A stretch of DNA of 64,000 bases from NCBI GenBank assembly GCA_017536105.1, contig JAFXRZ010000012.1, forward strand, positions 1-64,000, in the 5' to 3' direction. Every line of letters begins with the position of its first letter. Position 1 is the stretch's first letter. A program made the translations under genes and the position numbers. Below are positions 48,182 through 58,100 of the stretch, in pieces. Source of the DNA: Ruminococcus sp. Its GTDB lineage: Bacteria; Bacillota_A; Clostridia; Oscillospirales; Ruminococcaceae. The notes under the pieces are model-generated. The model was given only the letters and a program-made list of their open reading frames with translations. It was not told where the DNA came from and searched no databases.

Positions 48182-49489
48182 TTGGGAAAATACTGGAATG
48201 AAGAAATGGAATGTATGGAACCCGAGAAAATGCGTGCTCTGCAAAGCGAGAGACTCGTAAAGCAGGTAAAGCACGTCTGGGATAATGTTCCCTACTACCG
48301 CGCAAAAATGGAAGAAAAGGGCGTAACGCCCGACGATATCAAAGGCATCGAGGATCTGCACAAGCTGCCCTTCCTCTCCAAGGCCGACCTTAGAGACGCT
48401 TATCCCTTCGGGCTGCTGGCTAAGCCCCTTTCCGAGTGCGTTCGTATCCACTCGACCAGCGGCACCACAGGCAAGCGCGTTGTTGCGTTCTACACTCAGA
48501 ACGACATCGACCTCTGGAACGACTGCACCGCAAGAGCTATCACCGCAGCAGGCGGCACAAAGGACGACATCGTTCAGGTGGCTTACGGCTACGGCCTGTT
48601 TACGGGCGGAGCAGGCGTTGACGGCGGTTCCCACAAGATAGGCTGCCTCACTCTGCCCATGTCCTCGGGCAACACCGAGAGACAGATACAGTTCATGGAG
48701 GACCTGGGAGCTACGATACTCTGCTGCACTCCTTCCTATGCCGCATATATCGGCGAGACCGTGAAGAAGCTGGGCAAGAGCCCTGACGACCTGAAGCTCA
48801 AGGCAGGTATCTTCGGCGCAGAGCCCTGGACAGAGGAAATGAGACAGGAGATCGAGAAGTCCCTCGGCATCAAGGCCTACGACATCTACGGTCTGACCGA
48901 GACCAGCGGTCCGGGTGTAGCCTTTGAGTGCGAGTGCCAGACAGGTATGCACATCAACGAGGATAACTTCATCGCCGAGATCATCGACCCCGACACCGGC
49001 GAGCCTCTGCCCGACGGCACAAAGGGAGAGCTGGTATTCACAAGCATCACAAAGGAAGCATTCCCCCTGCTGAGATACAGGACCCGTGATATCTGCGTGC
49101 TGACAAGAGGCAAGTGCGCCTGCGGAAGAACTCTCGTTAAAATGGCCAAGCCTATGGGACGTTCCGACGATATGCTCATCATCCGCGGCGTAAACGTATT
49201 CCCGTCCCAGATCGAGAGCGTGCTCCTTAAGATGAGCAACGCAAGCCCCAACTATCAGATCGTTGTCGGCCGCGAAAACAACACCGATACCTTCGAGATC
49301 AGAGTAGAGCTTACGGAAGAGATGTTCAACGATACTATCCGCTCCATCGAAGAGCTGGAGCGCAAGATCGCTCAGGATATGCTGGGCGTTCTGGGCATCA
49401 AGGCCAAGATCAGGCTTGTTGAGCCCAACTCTATCCCTCGTTCCGAGGGCAAGGCTGTCCGCGTTATCGACACGAGGAAGCTTGTCTGA
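48182..49489 (+). CDS. paaK: Phenylacetate-CoA ligase
   Basis: This 435-aa adenylate-forming enzyme activates aryl acetates with CoA. The ATP motif S-T-S-G-T-T-G-K lies near residue 97, followed by Y-G-L-T-E-T-S-G-P-G and the C-terminal R-S-D-D-M-L-I-I-R-G-V-N-V-F-P hinge; C-A-C-G matches the zinc-like site of the family. It starts at TTG, supported by AAAGGAGG 8 nt upstream. Sitting after iorAB, it would link aryl acetates with aryl pyruvates, allowing aromatic amino acids to be made from, or degraded to, aryl acids. The next gene overlaps it by one base. Confidence 0.95.
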   Translation: MGKYWNEEMECMEPEKMRALQSERLVKQVKHVWDNVPYYRAKMEEKGVTPDDIKGIEDLHKLPFLSKADLRDAYPFGLLAKPLSECVRIHSTSGTTGKRVVAFYTQNDIDLWNDCTARAITAAGGTKDDIVQVAYGYGLFTGGAGVDGGSHKIGCLTLPMSSGNTERQIQFMEDLGATILCCTPSYAAYIGETVKKLGKSPDDLKLKAGIFGAEPWTEEMRQEIEKSLGIKAYDIYGLTETSGPGVAFECECQTGMHINEDNFIAEIIDPDTGEPLPDGTKGELVFTSITKEAFPLLRYRTRDICVLTRGKCACGRTLVKMAKPMGRSDDMLIIRGVNVFPSQIESVLLKMSNASPNYQIVVGRENNTDTFEIRVELTEEMFNDTIRSIEELERKIAQDMLGVLGIKAKIRLVEPNSIPRSEGKAVRVIDTRKLV

Positions 49490-49998
49490 TGAGCTGCCTC
49501 GGAGTATTGTTCGCAGTGCCGGAGGAAGTTGTCCGGCACATAAAAGAGCTGCCGATGGCTGAGAGGCCGGGATATATCTCGGAGGAGCTTGAAGAAGATT
49601 ATTTTGAGAATTACCCCGAACGCACCTGCGAGCTGGACAAGTCCTGGGACGCAATACACCGTTCCCTGACCGACGGCACCCTGTGCTTCGACTGTGAGGG
49701 CTATCCTCTCGGAGGGGTCATACTCGGCGGTGAGCTGCTGTATTTCGACGGCGAGGAGTTTGACGATTATATCATAACCGCAAAGTCTCCCCTTATGGCA
49801 GCAGAGCTTGCAAAGAAGCTGGATACCCTCACCGAAAAGCAGTTCAAACGGGGCTATGACCGGATCGACAGTACCTACCCCGACGAGCGTTCCAAGGAAG
49901 ACATGGAGTACAGCTTCGAGTATCTTCAGGACGCTGTCCCCCTGTTCCGCTTTGCCGCGGAGCACGGCCTCTGGGTGCTTTTCACGGCAGACCAGTAA
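49489..49998 (+). CDS. DUF1877/YfbM-family protein
   Basis: This 169-aa soluble acidic protein begins M-S-C-L-G-V-L-F-A-V-P and has the W-D-A-I-H and P-L-G-G-V-I-L-G-G landmarks of DUF1877; the family has no known activity. The TGATG overlap with paaK shows translational coupling. Why it is tied to the aryl-CoA genes is unknown. Confidence 0.82.
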   Translation: MSCLGVLFAVPEEVVRHIKELPMAERPGYISEELEEDYFENYPERTCELDKSWDAIHRSLTDGTLCFDCEGYPLGGVILGGELLYFDGEEFDDYIITAKSPLMAAELAKKLDTLTEKQFKRGYDRIDSTYPDERSKEDMEYSFEYLQDAVPLFRFAAEHGLWVLFTADQ

Positions 49999-50043
49999 TT
50001 TAATGCCGGTGATCGTAAGATCCGGCAGATAAAAACCTTATAT

Positions 50044-50080
50044 GCTTGTAACTGCGCGGCCGCGCGGAGTTTTACAAGCG
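50044..50080 (+). promoter_or_regulatory. Strong intercistronic hairpin before the ACT gene
   Basis: GCTTGTAA pairs with TTACAAGC and encloses a GCGCGGCCGCGC palindrome. No T-run follows. It could separate transcripts or protect RNA between DUF1877 and the ACT-domain gene. Confidence 0.5.
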
Positions 50081-50112
50081 GCTGATTATTATATGACAAA
50101 GGAGATGTAAAC

Positions 50113-50544
50113 ATGACTGTCAAGCAGTTATCAATATTTGCTGAGAACCGTCCCGGACGGCTTTCAAACATCACACACCTGCTCGCGGTGAATGACATAA
50201 ACATTCGCGCAATGAGCGTTGCCGACACCAAGGATTTCGGTATCCTCCGCCTTATCGTCAACGACGCAGACAAGGCTGTTGCCGCACTGCGTGAAGGCGG
50301 CTGCGCTGTCACCGTGACGAACGTGCTGGCAATTCAGATACCCGACCGTCCGGGCGGACTTGCAGCAGCTATGCAGGTGCTCTACGACAACAACGTAAGC
50401 GTTGAGTATATGTATTCGGCATTCGTCAGCGAAAAGAGCGCAGAGGCTTATCTTATCCTCCGCGCCGACAACAACGAGGCTGCCGAGCAGGCCTTCGAGG
50501 GCAAGTACACCCTGCTCTCCCAGGAAGAGCTTCTCAACAAGTAA
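50113..50544 (+). CDS. Tandem ACT-domain protein
   Basis: This 143-aa protein consists of two ACT domains (about 1-68 and 69-140), each starting with the ligand-loop pattern N-R-P-G-R-L or D-R-P-G-G-L. ACT domains bind amino acids and regulate enzymes. This stand-alone type commonly sits beside paaK and iorAB, suggesting it senses aromatic or branched-chain amino acids. It is followed by the terminator shared with ilvC, which is convergent. Confidence 0.88.
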   Translation: MTVKQLSIFAENRPGRLSNITHLLAVNDINIRAMSVADTKDFGILRLIVNDADKAVAALREGGCAVTVTNVLAIQIPDRPGGLAAAMQVLYDNNVSVEYMYSAFVSEKSAEAYLILRADNNEAAEQAFEGKYTLLSQEELLNK

Positions 50545-50552
50545 ACCGCGCA

Positions 50553-50588
50553 CACAAAAAAGGCTTCCGAAAACCGGAAGCCTTTTTC
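50553..50588. terminator. Bidirectional terminator between the ACT gene and ilvC
   Basis: AAAAAAGGCTTCCG and CGGAAGCCTTTTT form a perfect stem with A- and T-runs. Confidence 0.92.
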
Positions 50589-50606
50589 TTATGTATTACT
50601 GAAAGA

Positions 50607-52203
<1,597 letters not shown>

Positions 52204-52220
52204 TCCTAATTCCTCCTATA

Positions 52221-53846
52221 TCACAAAGTTGAAGCCTTGGGATCGACCTTGACCTCAACAAGTGTTATCCCGTCGTTTTTGGAAAGCAGGCATATTGCCT
52301 CTTCGGCGCTTGCATCGTCGGTGACTCTCATGGCCTTGATGCCGTAGGCCTCTGCGATCTTGATGAAATCCGGTGAACCGTCGAGAGCCACAGCTGTTTC
52401 TCTGCCGTCGTAGAAATTCTGCTGGAGCTCACGCACCATTCCGAGAGAGCCGTTGGTCATGATAACTACCTTGACGTTGACTCCGTGCTGGACAGCCGTT
52501 GCAAGCTCTGCCATCGCCATCTGGAAGGAGCCGTCTCCGCAGACTGCGATAACAGTCCTTTCGGGAGCTGCCATTTTTGCACCTATAGCTGCCGGCAGGG
52601 AATATCCCATTGTACCCATACCGCCGGAGGTCATGAACCTTCCGCCTTTGCCGATATGATAGCCCGTTGCCGTCCAGATCTGGTTCTGTCCGACATCCGC
52701 AACTACCACAGTATCCTGGGGCATAGCCTTCGAGAGCTTCAGGATGAACTCCCTCGGGTTCACAGTGCCTTTGACCGGCTCTGCGAACTTGCGTTCTGTG
52801 CGGCAGGCGTCCAGCTGAGCCAGCCATTCTTCATGCTCCATAGGCTCTGCCTTTTCGAGCATCTGCGAAAGAACTGTCTTGGCATCTCCCACAAGGGGCA
52901 GGTCTGCGCCGATGTTCTTGCCTATCTCGGCAGGGTCTATGTCTATGTGAAGTATCTTCGTGTTCTTTTCAAGGGCCAGGGGAGTCCTTACAGATCTGTC
53001 GCCCACTCTTGCACCCACAAGGAACAGCACGTCACATTCGTTGACTGCATAATTAGCAGACTTGACTCCGTGCATACCCAGCATACCGAAGAACAAGGGG
53101 TCGTCGTCGGAGAACACCGAAATGCCCATCATCGTTGTGATAACAGGGATATTCATGATGTGCGCAAGCTTGTTTATCTCTTCCTGGGCGTTGGAGTTGA
53201 ACACTCCGCCTCCGATGCAGATGAGAGGCTTCTTGGCTTTTTTCAGAGCATCGAGAACTCTCTTTATTTGCAGATTATTGCCCTTTGTGGTGGGCTTGTA
53301 GCTTCTTATATCCACGGAAGCGGGATATTTGAAATCTATCACAGTATTCTGAACGTCCATGGGAACGTCCAGCAGCACCGGTCCCGGTCTGCCTGTTCCT
53401 GCTATGAAGAAAGCTTCCTTGAAAGCCCTCGGCAGGTCCTCGGCGTTCTTTATAAGATAGCTGTGCTTGACAAGTGGCTCGGCGGAGCCGGTGATATCGG
53501 CTTCCTGAAAGGCGTCGCTTCCTATCTGGTCGGTATTTACCTGACCGGTTATGCAGATAAGGGGTATCGAATCCGCATAAGCCGTTGCAATAGCCGTGAG
53601 AAGGTTCACGGCACCGGGTCCGGAGGTGGCGATGCAGACAGCCGGCTTGCCGCTTATCCTCGCAAAGCCGTTTGCAGCGTGTCCGCCGTTGGCTTCGTGT
53701 CGCACAAGAACGTGAGTTATATCGTCCTTTGCACTGAGCAAAGCGTCATAAAAGGGGCAGATAGCAGCGCCCGGATAGCCGTAGACAGTGGAAATGCCTT
53801 CCGCCTTGAGGCACTCGACCATAGCCTGTGCAGCCTTCATTCTCAC
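52221..53846 (-). CDS. ilvB: Acetolactate synthase large subunit
   Basis: This 541-aa thiamine diphosphate enzyme condenses pyruvate to acetolactate. Y-G-Y-P-G-A-A-I-C and R-H-E-A-N-G-G-H-A-A-N-G hold the catalytic glutamate; C-G-D-G-S-F-Q-M begins the cofactor-metal motif. The start is GTG 53846, 7 nt after GAGGAGG; an ATG two codons later is less well spaced. It is the first gene of the ilv operon and has a structured leader of about 145 nt. Confidence 0.96.
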   Translation of the reverse strand: MRMKAAQAMVECLKAEGISTVYGYPGAAICPFYDALLSAKDDITHVLVRHEANGGHAANGFARISGKPAVCIATSGPGAVNLLTAIATAYADSIPLICITGQVNTDQIGSDAFQEADITGSAEPLVKHSYLIKNAEDLPRAFKEAFFIAGTGRPGPVLLDVPMDVQNTVIDFKYPASVDIRSYKPTTKGNNLQIKRVLDALKKAKKPLICIGGGVFNSNAQEEINKLAHIMNIPVITTMMGISVFSDDDPLFFGMLGMHGVKSANYAVNECDVLFLVGARVGDRSVRTPLALEKNTKILHIDIDPAEIGKNIGADLPLVGDAKTVLSQMLEKAEPMEHEEWLAQLDACRTERKFAEPVKGTVNPREFILKLSKAMPQDTVVVADVGQNQIWTATGYHIGKGGRFMTSGGMGTMGYSLPAAIGAKMAAPERTVIAVCGDGSFQMAMAELATAVQHGVNVKVVIMTNGSLGMVRELQQNFYDGRETAVALDGSPDFIKIAEAYGIKAMRVTDDASAEEAICLLSKNDGITLVEVKVDPKASTL

Positions 53847-53992
53847 ATCTATTCCTCCTCTTATACATTTCTTTTTTGCGCTTTTGGGCAAGCCCTCGCC
53901 GCCATGGCGGCTCGGGAATGTGCGGAAAAAGGTATTCTCCCCTGCGAGGGAGATACCATTTTTCCGCCGAGTTTTATGATCGCCTAAACATT
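53847..53992 (-). promoter_or_regulatory. Structured 5' leader of the ilv operon
   Basis: Two strong stem-loops lie between promoter and ilvB: a long one at 53922-53967 (GCGGAAAAA...TTTTTCCGC enclosing GGTAT/ATACC and CTCCC/GGGAG) and a G+C-rich one at 53893-53916 (GCCGCCATGGCGGC core). A short T-run is lacking after either. The T-box core GGTGG...ACCGCG is not seen, and I found no obvious leader peptide rich in Leu, Ile or Val codons. The regulatory role is inferred. Confidence 0.55.
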
Positions 53993-53998
53993 TAATCT

Positions 53999-54027
53999 AT
54001 TATATCACACCGCTGTGCTAAAATCAA
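53999..54027 (-). promoter_or_regulatory. Promoter of ilvB-ilvN-ilvC
   Basis: On the minus strand TTGATT (54027-54022) and TATAAT (54004-53999) are 17 nt apart. Confidence 0.88.
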
Positions 54028-54055
54028 GAGTTTTTTTGTTAAACTTAGCGCAGGG

Positions 54056-55024
54056 TCACTTGTCGGGCCTGAAGACCCTGTTATCGAGGCCGAAAGGGGC
54101 ACGCTCGGTGAATTCGCCGGGCTTTAAGTTTTCGTAGTTGTCGTTGCACATATAGACCTTGGCGTCGATGTTGTCGATGTAATGCAGCACGAAGGCCTCG
54201 GCAGTTGCAGGGCAGACAACAGCTCCCCACTCTCTTGTGCCGTGGTGGGAGAGGATGAGGTGTATCAGCTGGTGTATCTTCTTCATGTTGTAGTCTTCGC
54301 CCTCGGTGTAGCTCTTTATAAGTGATGCCCCCATATATATATGCCCGAAGAGCACGCCGTTTGCGGTATATTCGGAGTCGCCGGTGTCGTGGGTCCTGTA
54401 CTCCCACATCTTTCCGATGTCGTGGAGAGCAGCTCCGCAGAGCAGAAGCTCCCGGTCAAGCTCGGTATAGACAGTGCAGAGAGCGTCTGCAGCCTTGACC
54501 ATCCTGTAGGAATGATAGAGCAGACCGCCCACCATATTGTGGTGCATGGTCAGGGAAGCCGATGAGAACATATAGCCCTTCTTTTCCTTTTCCAGGATAC
54601 TCAGGGCAAGCTCCGAGAGAGGCTTGCAGCTTCCGCCGCAGTCGTCGGCAGCACTTTTCAGAAGCTCGCATATCTCATTATACATCATGTCGAGGTCGAG
54701 AGGTGCGCATTTCGCAAAGTCGTTTTTGGTGAGGGAGATGTCCTTTGCAGGGGAGAGCTTGTCGAGATTGAAGCCCTTTTCCGTGCGTGTCAGCACGGCA
54801 TCGCACACCGAGGACTTAACGACTCCCAGCTCCGCCAGCTTCTCGGCAGAGGTCTTGAACATATTGGCCTTTATCTCGCTCTTGCCGTCCCGCAGGGTGG
54901 TCTTGACGTATGTATCTCCGTATCTTGTGGAAGCATTGGCTATGCTCAGCAAAAGCACAGGCCTTTCGCAGGTCTCTCCCTGCTGTATCTCGCTGAATGA
55001 TCTGTAAGCCGACATATCCGCCAT
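54056..55024 (-). CDS. yhaM: YhaM-type 3'-5' exoribonuclease, HD domain
   Basis: This 322-aa protein has an N-terminal OB fold (R-P-V-L-L-L-S-I...T-L-R-D-G-K-S-E-I-K-A-N) and a C-terminal HD phosphohydrolase domain with H-H-N-M-V-G-G-L-L-Y-H-S, A-L-H-D-I-G-K and L-S-H-H-G. YhaM of Bacillus degrades RNA and DNA from the 3' end with Mn. The start is ATG 55024 with AAAGGAG about 10 nt upstream; a longer frame reaches 55099. It lies 82 nt after the GH113-like gene. Confidence 0.9.
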   Translation of the reverse strand: MADMSAYRSFSEIQQGETCERPVLLLSIANASTRYGDTYVKTTLRDGKSEIKANMFKTSAEKLAELGVVKSSVCDAVLTRTEKGFNLDKLSPAKDISLTKNDFAKCAPLDLDMMYNEICELLKSAADDCGGSCKPLSELALSILEKEKKGYMFSSASLTMHHNMVGGLLYHSYRMVKAADALCTVYTELDRELLLCGAALHDIGKMWEYRTHDTGDSEYTANGVLFGHIYMGASLIKSYTEGEDYNMKKIHQLIHLILSHHGTREWGAVVCPATAEAFVLHYIDNIDAKVYMCNDNYENLKPGEFTERAPFGLDNRVFRPDK

Positions 55025-55106
55025 ATTTGAGATCTCCTTTTTCGTCACAGCAGCTCCAGGCTGCCGGAAATATAGTATCTGAAATCGTGCTCTTTGCAAG
55101 AGCCGA

Positions 55107-56072
55107 TCATTTTTCTTTATACCAGCGGCGGAGCACCTGCTCTGCTTTTTTGCCGTAGACCGTGAAATCCCGGTTCTGAGCGGCTTTGTCGGCAGGGGGC
55201 AGCTTTGCCTTCCAGTCCCACCAGAAATATCCGCAGAACCATTCCTTGTCCCAGCTTGCAGCCATTGCCGATTCGTAGAAATCAGCCTGCTCCTGCTCGT
55301 CCAGGGGTATCTCCGGCCTGTAGCGGAATTCCCAGGGGGTCTCCGTACAGCCGCGTTCGTTTCGCGTGCCTATCTCGGCGAACATTATGGGCTTGTTGTA
55401 GTGCCTGTGGCATTCCTCGATGCGCTTCATGTGCTCTGCCCATTTTCTGTTCATCATCTCAATGCTGTGATCCTCCGGCGTCGAAACAGGATAATAAGCC
55501 GACAGCCCGATTATGTCAACAGCGTCCAGCCAGCTGAACCGGAACTCGTCGCCGTGGTTGATGTTGTGCATCACAAGGCCGGAATAGACCTTTCTCACTT
55601 CCTCGATGACCTTGCGGCAGCGGTCTGCATTCTTGTCCATGCCTGCCATTTCGCAGCCTGTGCAGAGCATCCCGCAGCCCAGCTTTTCGGCAAGCTTTGC
55701 GTAATGCACCATGAATGCGGTGTAGCTTTTGAACCACCTGTCGAGATACTCCGGGTTCTCGTGGGGGAAATCTATCCTTGCCCTCCAGGAGCGGTCGAGG
55801 CAGTCCACCATAGGTTTCAGGCAGACATTGAGCCCCAGGCTCTTTGCCTTGTTCACGGCGAAGGCCACTTCCTCATCGGTCTGTGTCCTGCCGAACATGG
55901 CGTATATGTTAAGTGAGTAAAAAGTGTCCTGAAAGCAGTTTACGGGAATGCATATCCAGTTGAGCCCGTTTGCGGCAAGAAGCTCCATAGAGCGTTCCGC
56001 CTCTTCGGTCATGAACACGCCTTCCCCCGAAAAAAATCCCCATGTATATCCTTTGCAGAATAATCTTTCCAT
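55107..56072 (-). CDS. GH113-like glycoside hydrolase (cytoplasmic)
   Basis: This 321-aa TIM-barrel protein begins with G-Y-T-W-G-F-F-S-G-E-G. The likely acid/base is E141 (C-T-G-C-E-M-A-G) and the nucleophile E233 (M-F-A-E-I-G-T-R), in the spacing expected of clan GH-A; W-D-W-K lies at the C-terminal end. GH113 enzymes are beta-mannanases. There is no signal peptide, so it should act on oligosaccharides taken into the cell. It starts 15 nt after the rlmA stop in a run of minus-strand genes. The family is assigned by motif recognition, so the substrate is uncertain. Confidence 0.82.
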   Translation of the reverse strand: MERLFCKGYTWGFFSGEGVFMTEEAERSMELLAANGLNWICIPVNCFQDTFYSLNIYAMFGRTQTDEEVAFAVNKAKSLGLNVCLKPMVDCLDRSWRARIDFPHENPEYLDRWFKSYTAFMVHYAKLAEKLGCGMLCTGCEMAGMDKNADRCRKVIEEVRKVYSGLVMHNINHGDEFRFSWLDAVDIIGLSAYYPVSTPEDHSIEMMNRKWAEHMKRIEECHRHYNKPIMFAEIGTRNERGCTETPWEFRYRPEIPLDEQEQADFYESAMAASWDKEWFCGYFWWDWKAKLPPADKAAQNRDFTVYGKKAEQVLRRWYKEK

Positions 56073-56087
56073 ATTTATCCCCCTTGG

Positions 56088-56939
56088 TCATACCTGTTTT
56101 ATCTTTCTGTAGGTCTGTATAACGAAAGAGCACTCGCAGACGAGGCTTTCCGTGTTGTTTATCTTTTCAATAGCCGACTGCGGCGTTTTGTAGTAGTAAG
56201 GCGTCATGGTGAAAAGATCGCCTATCTCCTTTGACGAGCGAAGGGTCACGCTGTAGTCCAGCTGCTCTTCGGCTTCAAGCTCAAAGCATTTCAGAGCGTA
56301 GTCGTTGGGCTTGTTCTCGTAGGGCTCGTCGTAGAGCAGGGCTTTCAGCGCAAAGAGATGCCTTGCTCCCGGAGAGACAACGATGAGCCTGCCCTCCGGC
56401 TCCAACACCCTTGAATACTCCTTGTCGGCAACAGGTGCGAATATGCTGCAAAGCACATCTGCACTGCTGTCCGCAAAGGGCAGGGAATAGCCGGAAGCTG
56501 CCGCAAACATGGCATTTTCTACGTTTTCCGCCTTGCTGCGGGATGCTCCCTTTGCAGCAGCGGTCTTTGAGATATCTATCCCGAAGAACCGGGCTTCGGG
56601 TGTCGCCTTTGCGCAGATGAGAGTGTAATATCCCTCTCCGCAGCCGCTGTCTATAACAATAGGCTCGTCCTTGCCCGAGACATACTTGTTTATAAGCGCT
56701 GCGACCCTGTTTGCAAGAGGCTCGTAGTGTCCGCTGTCAAGGAAATCGCTCCGCGCCTTCACCATGAGCTTGTTGTCGCCGCTTTTTGCAGGGTTTCGTC
56801 CCTTGGAGAGCAGCAGGTTCACATACCCCTTGGCGGAGATGTCGAAGCAGTGTCCCTTTCCGCAGCGGTAAGTTTTATCGTAAAGCCCCAGTGGGTCTTT
56901 GCACACCGGACAGATATATGCGCTTTGTGTGCCGCTCAT
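56088..56939 (-). CDS. rlmA: 23S rRNA (guanine) methyltransferase RlmA type
   Basis: This 283-aa protein has an N-terminal zinc site (C10-x2-C13, C26, H30/C31) and then a Rossmann methyltransferase domain with V-I-D-S-G-C-G-E-G-Y-Y-T for SAM binding. RlmA enzymes methylate N1 of G745 or G748 in helix 35 of 23S rRNA, and the related TlrB type confers tylosin resistance. The ATG at 56939 overlaps the stop of the small membrane gene upstream (ATGA), so the two are coupled. Longer frames lack the Zn-domain start. Confidence 0.9.
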   Translation of the reverse strand: MSGTQSAYICPVCKDPLGLYDKTYRCGKGHCFDISAKGYVNLLLSKGRNPAKSGDNKLMVKARSDFLDSGHYEPLANRVAALINKYVSGKDEPIVIDSGCGEGYYTLICAKATPEARFFGIDISKTAAAKGASRSKAENVENAMFAAASGYSLPFADSSADVLCSIFAPVADKEYSRVLEPEGRLIVVSPGARHLFALKALLYDEPYENKPNDYALKCFELEAEEQLDYSVTLRSSKEIGDLFTMTPYYYKTPQSAIEKINNTESLVCECSFVIQTYRKIKQV

Positions 56940-57121
56940 TTCTTCACCGACCTCCGGCAGAAGAATATGACGTATATCAGCCAGGCGGTGCATACCCCGG
57001 TGCAGACGAACACCATAGTATCCGCTTTTGCAGAGAAGTGCCTCATTATCAAAAGCAGCAGGGAATTCACCAGCACGCACACAAGGAAAGACACTGTGAA
57101 TTTTGCAGGGCTCTTATTCAT
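56936..57121 (-). CDS. Small membrane protein, 61 aa
   Basis: Two hydrophobic segments (about 8-25 and 36-54) are flanked by basic ends (M-N-K-S-P-A-K and R-R-S-V-K-K). The start overlaps the end of the lipid kinase gene by 8 nt and the stop overlaps the rlmA start (ATGA), so it is translated in a tight chain. I recognise no family. Confidence 0.7.
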   Translation of the reverse strand: MNKSPAKFTVSFLVCVLVNSLLLLIMRHFSAKADTMVFVCTGVCTAWLIYVIFFCRRSVKK

Positions 57122-58085
57122 TTCCGCTGTCCTCCGGCGTTTGCAGTTTCAGCTCGCTGTTCTGTGCATTTATAAGCTGCTGCACGGCTGTTTTGTCGTC
57201 CGGCAGCACAACGAATCTCATAGCCTGCTTGTGGTTGGTTATCTCCACCTCGTGGTGGATACCTCCTGCCTCGCCGTCAAGGGTCCAGGGGATGTCCGCA
57301 ACAGAGGTTATCCTGAGATGCGAGGTCTTGAAGGTCACGAAGTTTTTCTCCGAGAGCTTTTTGAGAGCTGCATCGCTGAGAAGGCTCTGCAAAGCAAGGG
57401 CATTTGCAGGTGTTTTCACCAGCAGCACCTCGAACAGTCCGTCGTCGAAATAAACTCCGTTGCGTACCAGAGCCTTCATTCCGCCAATTGATGTGGAGTT
57501 GGAGATGAGCCCCAGGATAAAGCTGCCCTCTATCACTTCGCCGTCGTGTTCTATTTTCATGGAAAAGCCCGTGTATTTCGGCAGACGCTTTATCGCTTCT
57601 ATAAGATAAGCTGCGTGGCCGAGCATATTCTTGACATTCTGGGGAGTCTCATAGGAAACATCGGTGAACACGCCGAAGCCTGCAACATAGACATAATACT
57701 GCCCGTTGAACTCTCCGATGTCGTAGTCGAAAGTAACTCCCTCGACGATAGCCTTTGCCGCATCTCCCATTGACTTGGGGATGCTCATGCTTGCGGCAAA
57801 ATCGTTGGTGGAGCCTGCCGGAATGTAGCCGAGGGGTATCTTTTTGCCTATTGGCATAAGAGCCTTCACAGCCTCGCTGAGAGTGCCGTCTCCGCCAGAG
57901 ACTACCACCATATCATAGCTCTCGGCGCTTGACTTTATTTTTTCATAGCCGTCGAGAGGTGCCTGGGTGGGATAAGCCGTCACTTCATATCCTGCGGCCG
58001 TAAAGATATTGAGAATATTGCAGAGTTCGTTTTTGATGAGTCCCTTTCCCGAGTGGGGGTTGAACACAAACAAAAGCTTTTTCAT
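57114..58085 (-). CDS. Diacylglycerol-kinase-like lipid kinase (YegS/BmrU family)
   Basis: This 323-aa protein has the fold of DagK-type kinases: F-N-P-H-S-G-K-G, the nucleotide-binding S-G-G-D-G-T-L-S-E, and A-G-S-T-N-D-F-A for phosphate binding. Such enzymes phosphorylate diacylglycerol or other lipid alcohols to recycle lipids. It follows the COG2426 transporter gene by 15 nt and overlaps the small membrane gene. Confidence 0.92.
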   Translation of the reverse strand: MKKLLFVFNPHSGKGLIKNELCNILNIFTAAGYEVTAYPTQAPLDGYEKIKSSAESYDMVVVSGGDGTLSEAVKALMPIGKKIPLGYIPAGSTNDFAASMSIPKSMGDAAKAIVEGVTFDYDIGEFNGQYYVYVAGFGVFTDVSYETPQNVKNMLGHAAYLIEAIKRLPKYTGFSMKIEHDGEVIEGSFILGLISNSTSIGGMKALVRNGVYFDDGLFEVLLVKTPANALALQSLLSDAALKKLSEKNFVTFKTSHLRITSVADIPWTLDGEAGGIHHEVEITNHKQAMRFVVLPDDKTAVQQLINAQNSELKLQTPEDSGNE

Positions 58086-58100
58086 TTTTATCCTCCTTCG

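Noticed and set aside
53847..53992. T-box leader of the ilv operon
   Set aside because: The T-box core and the stem I specifier features could not be found.
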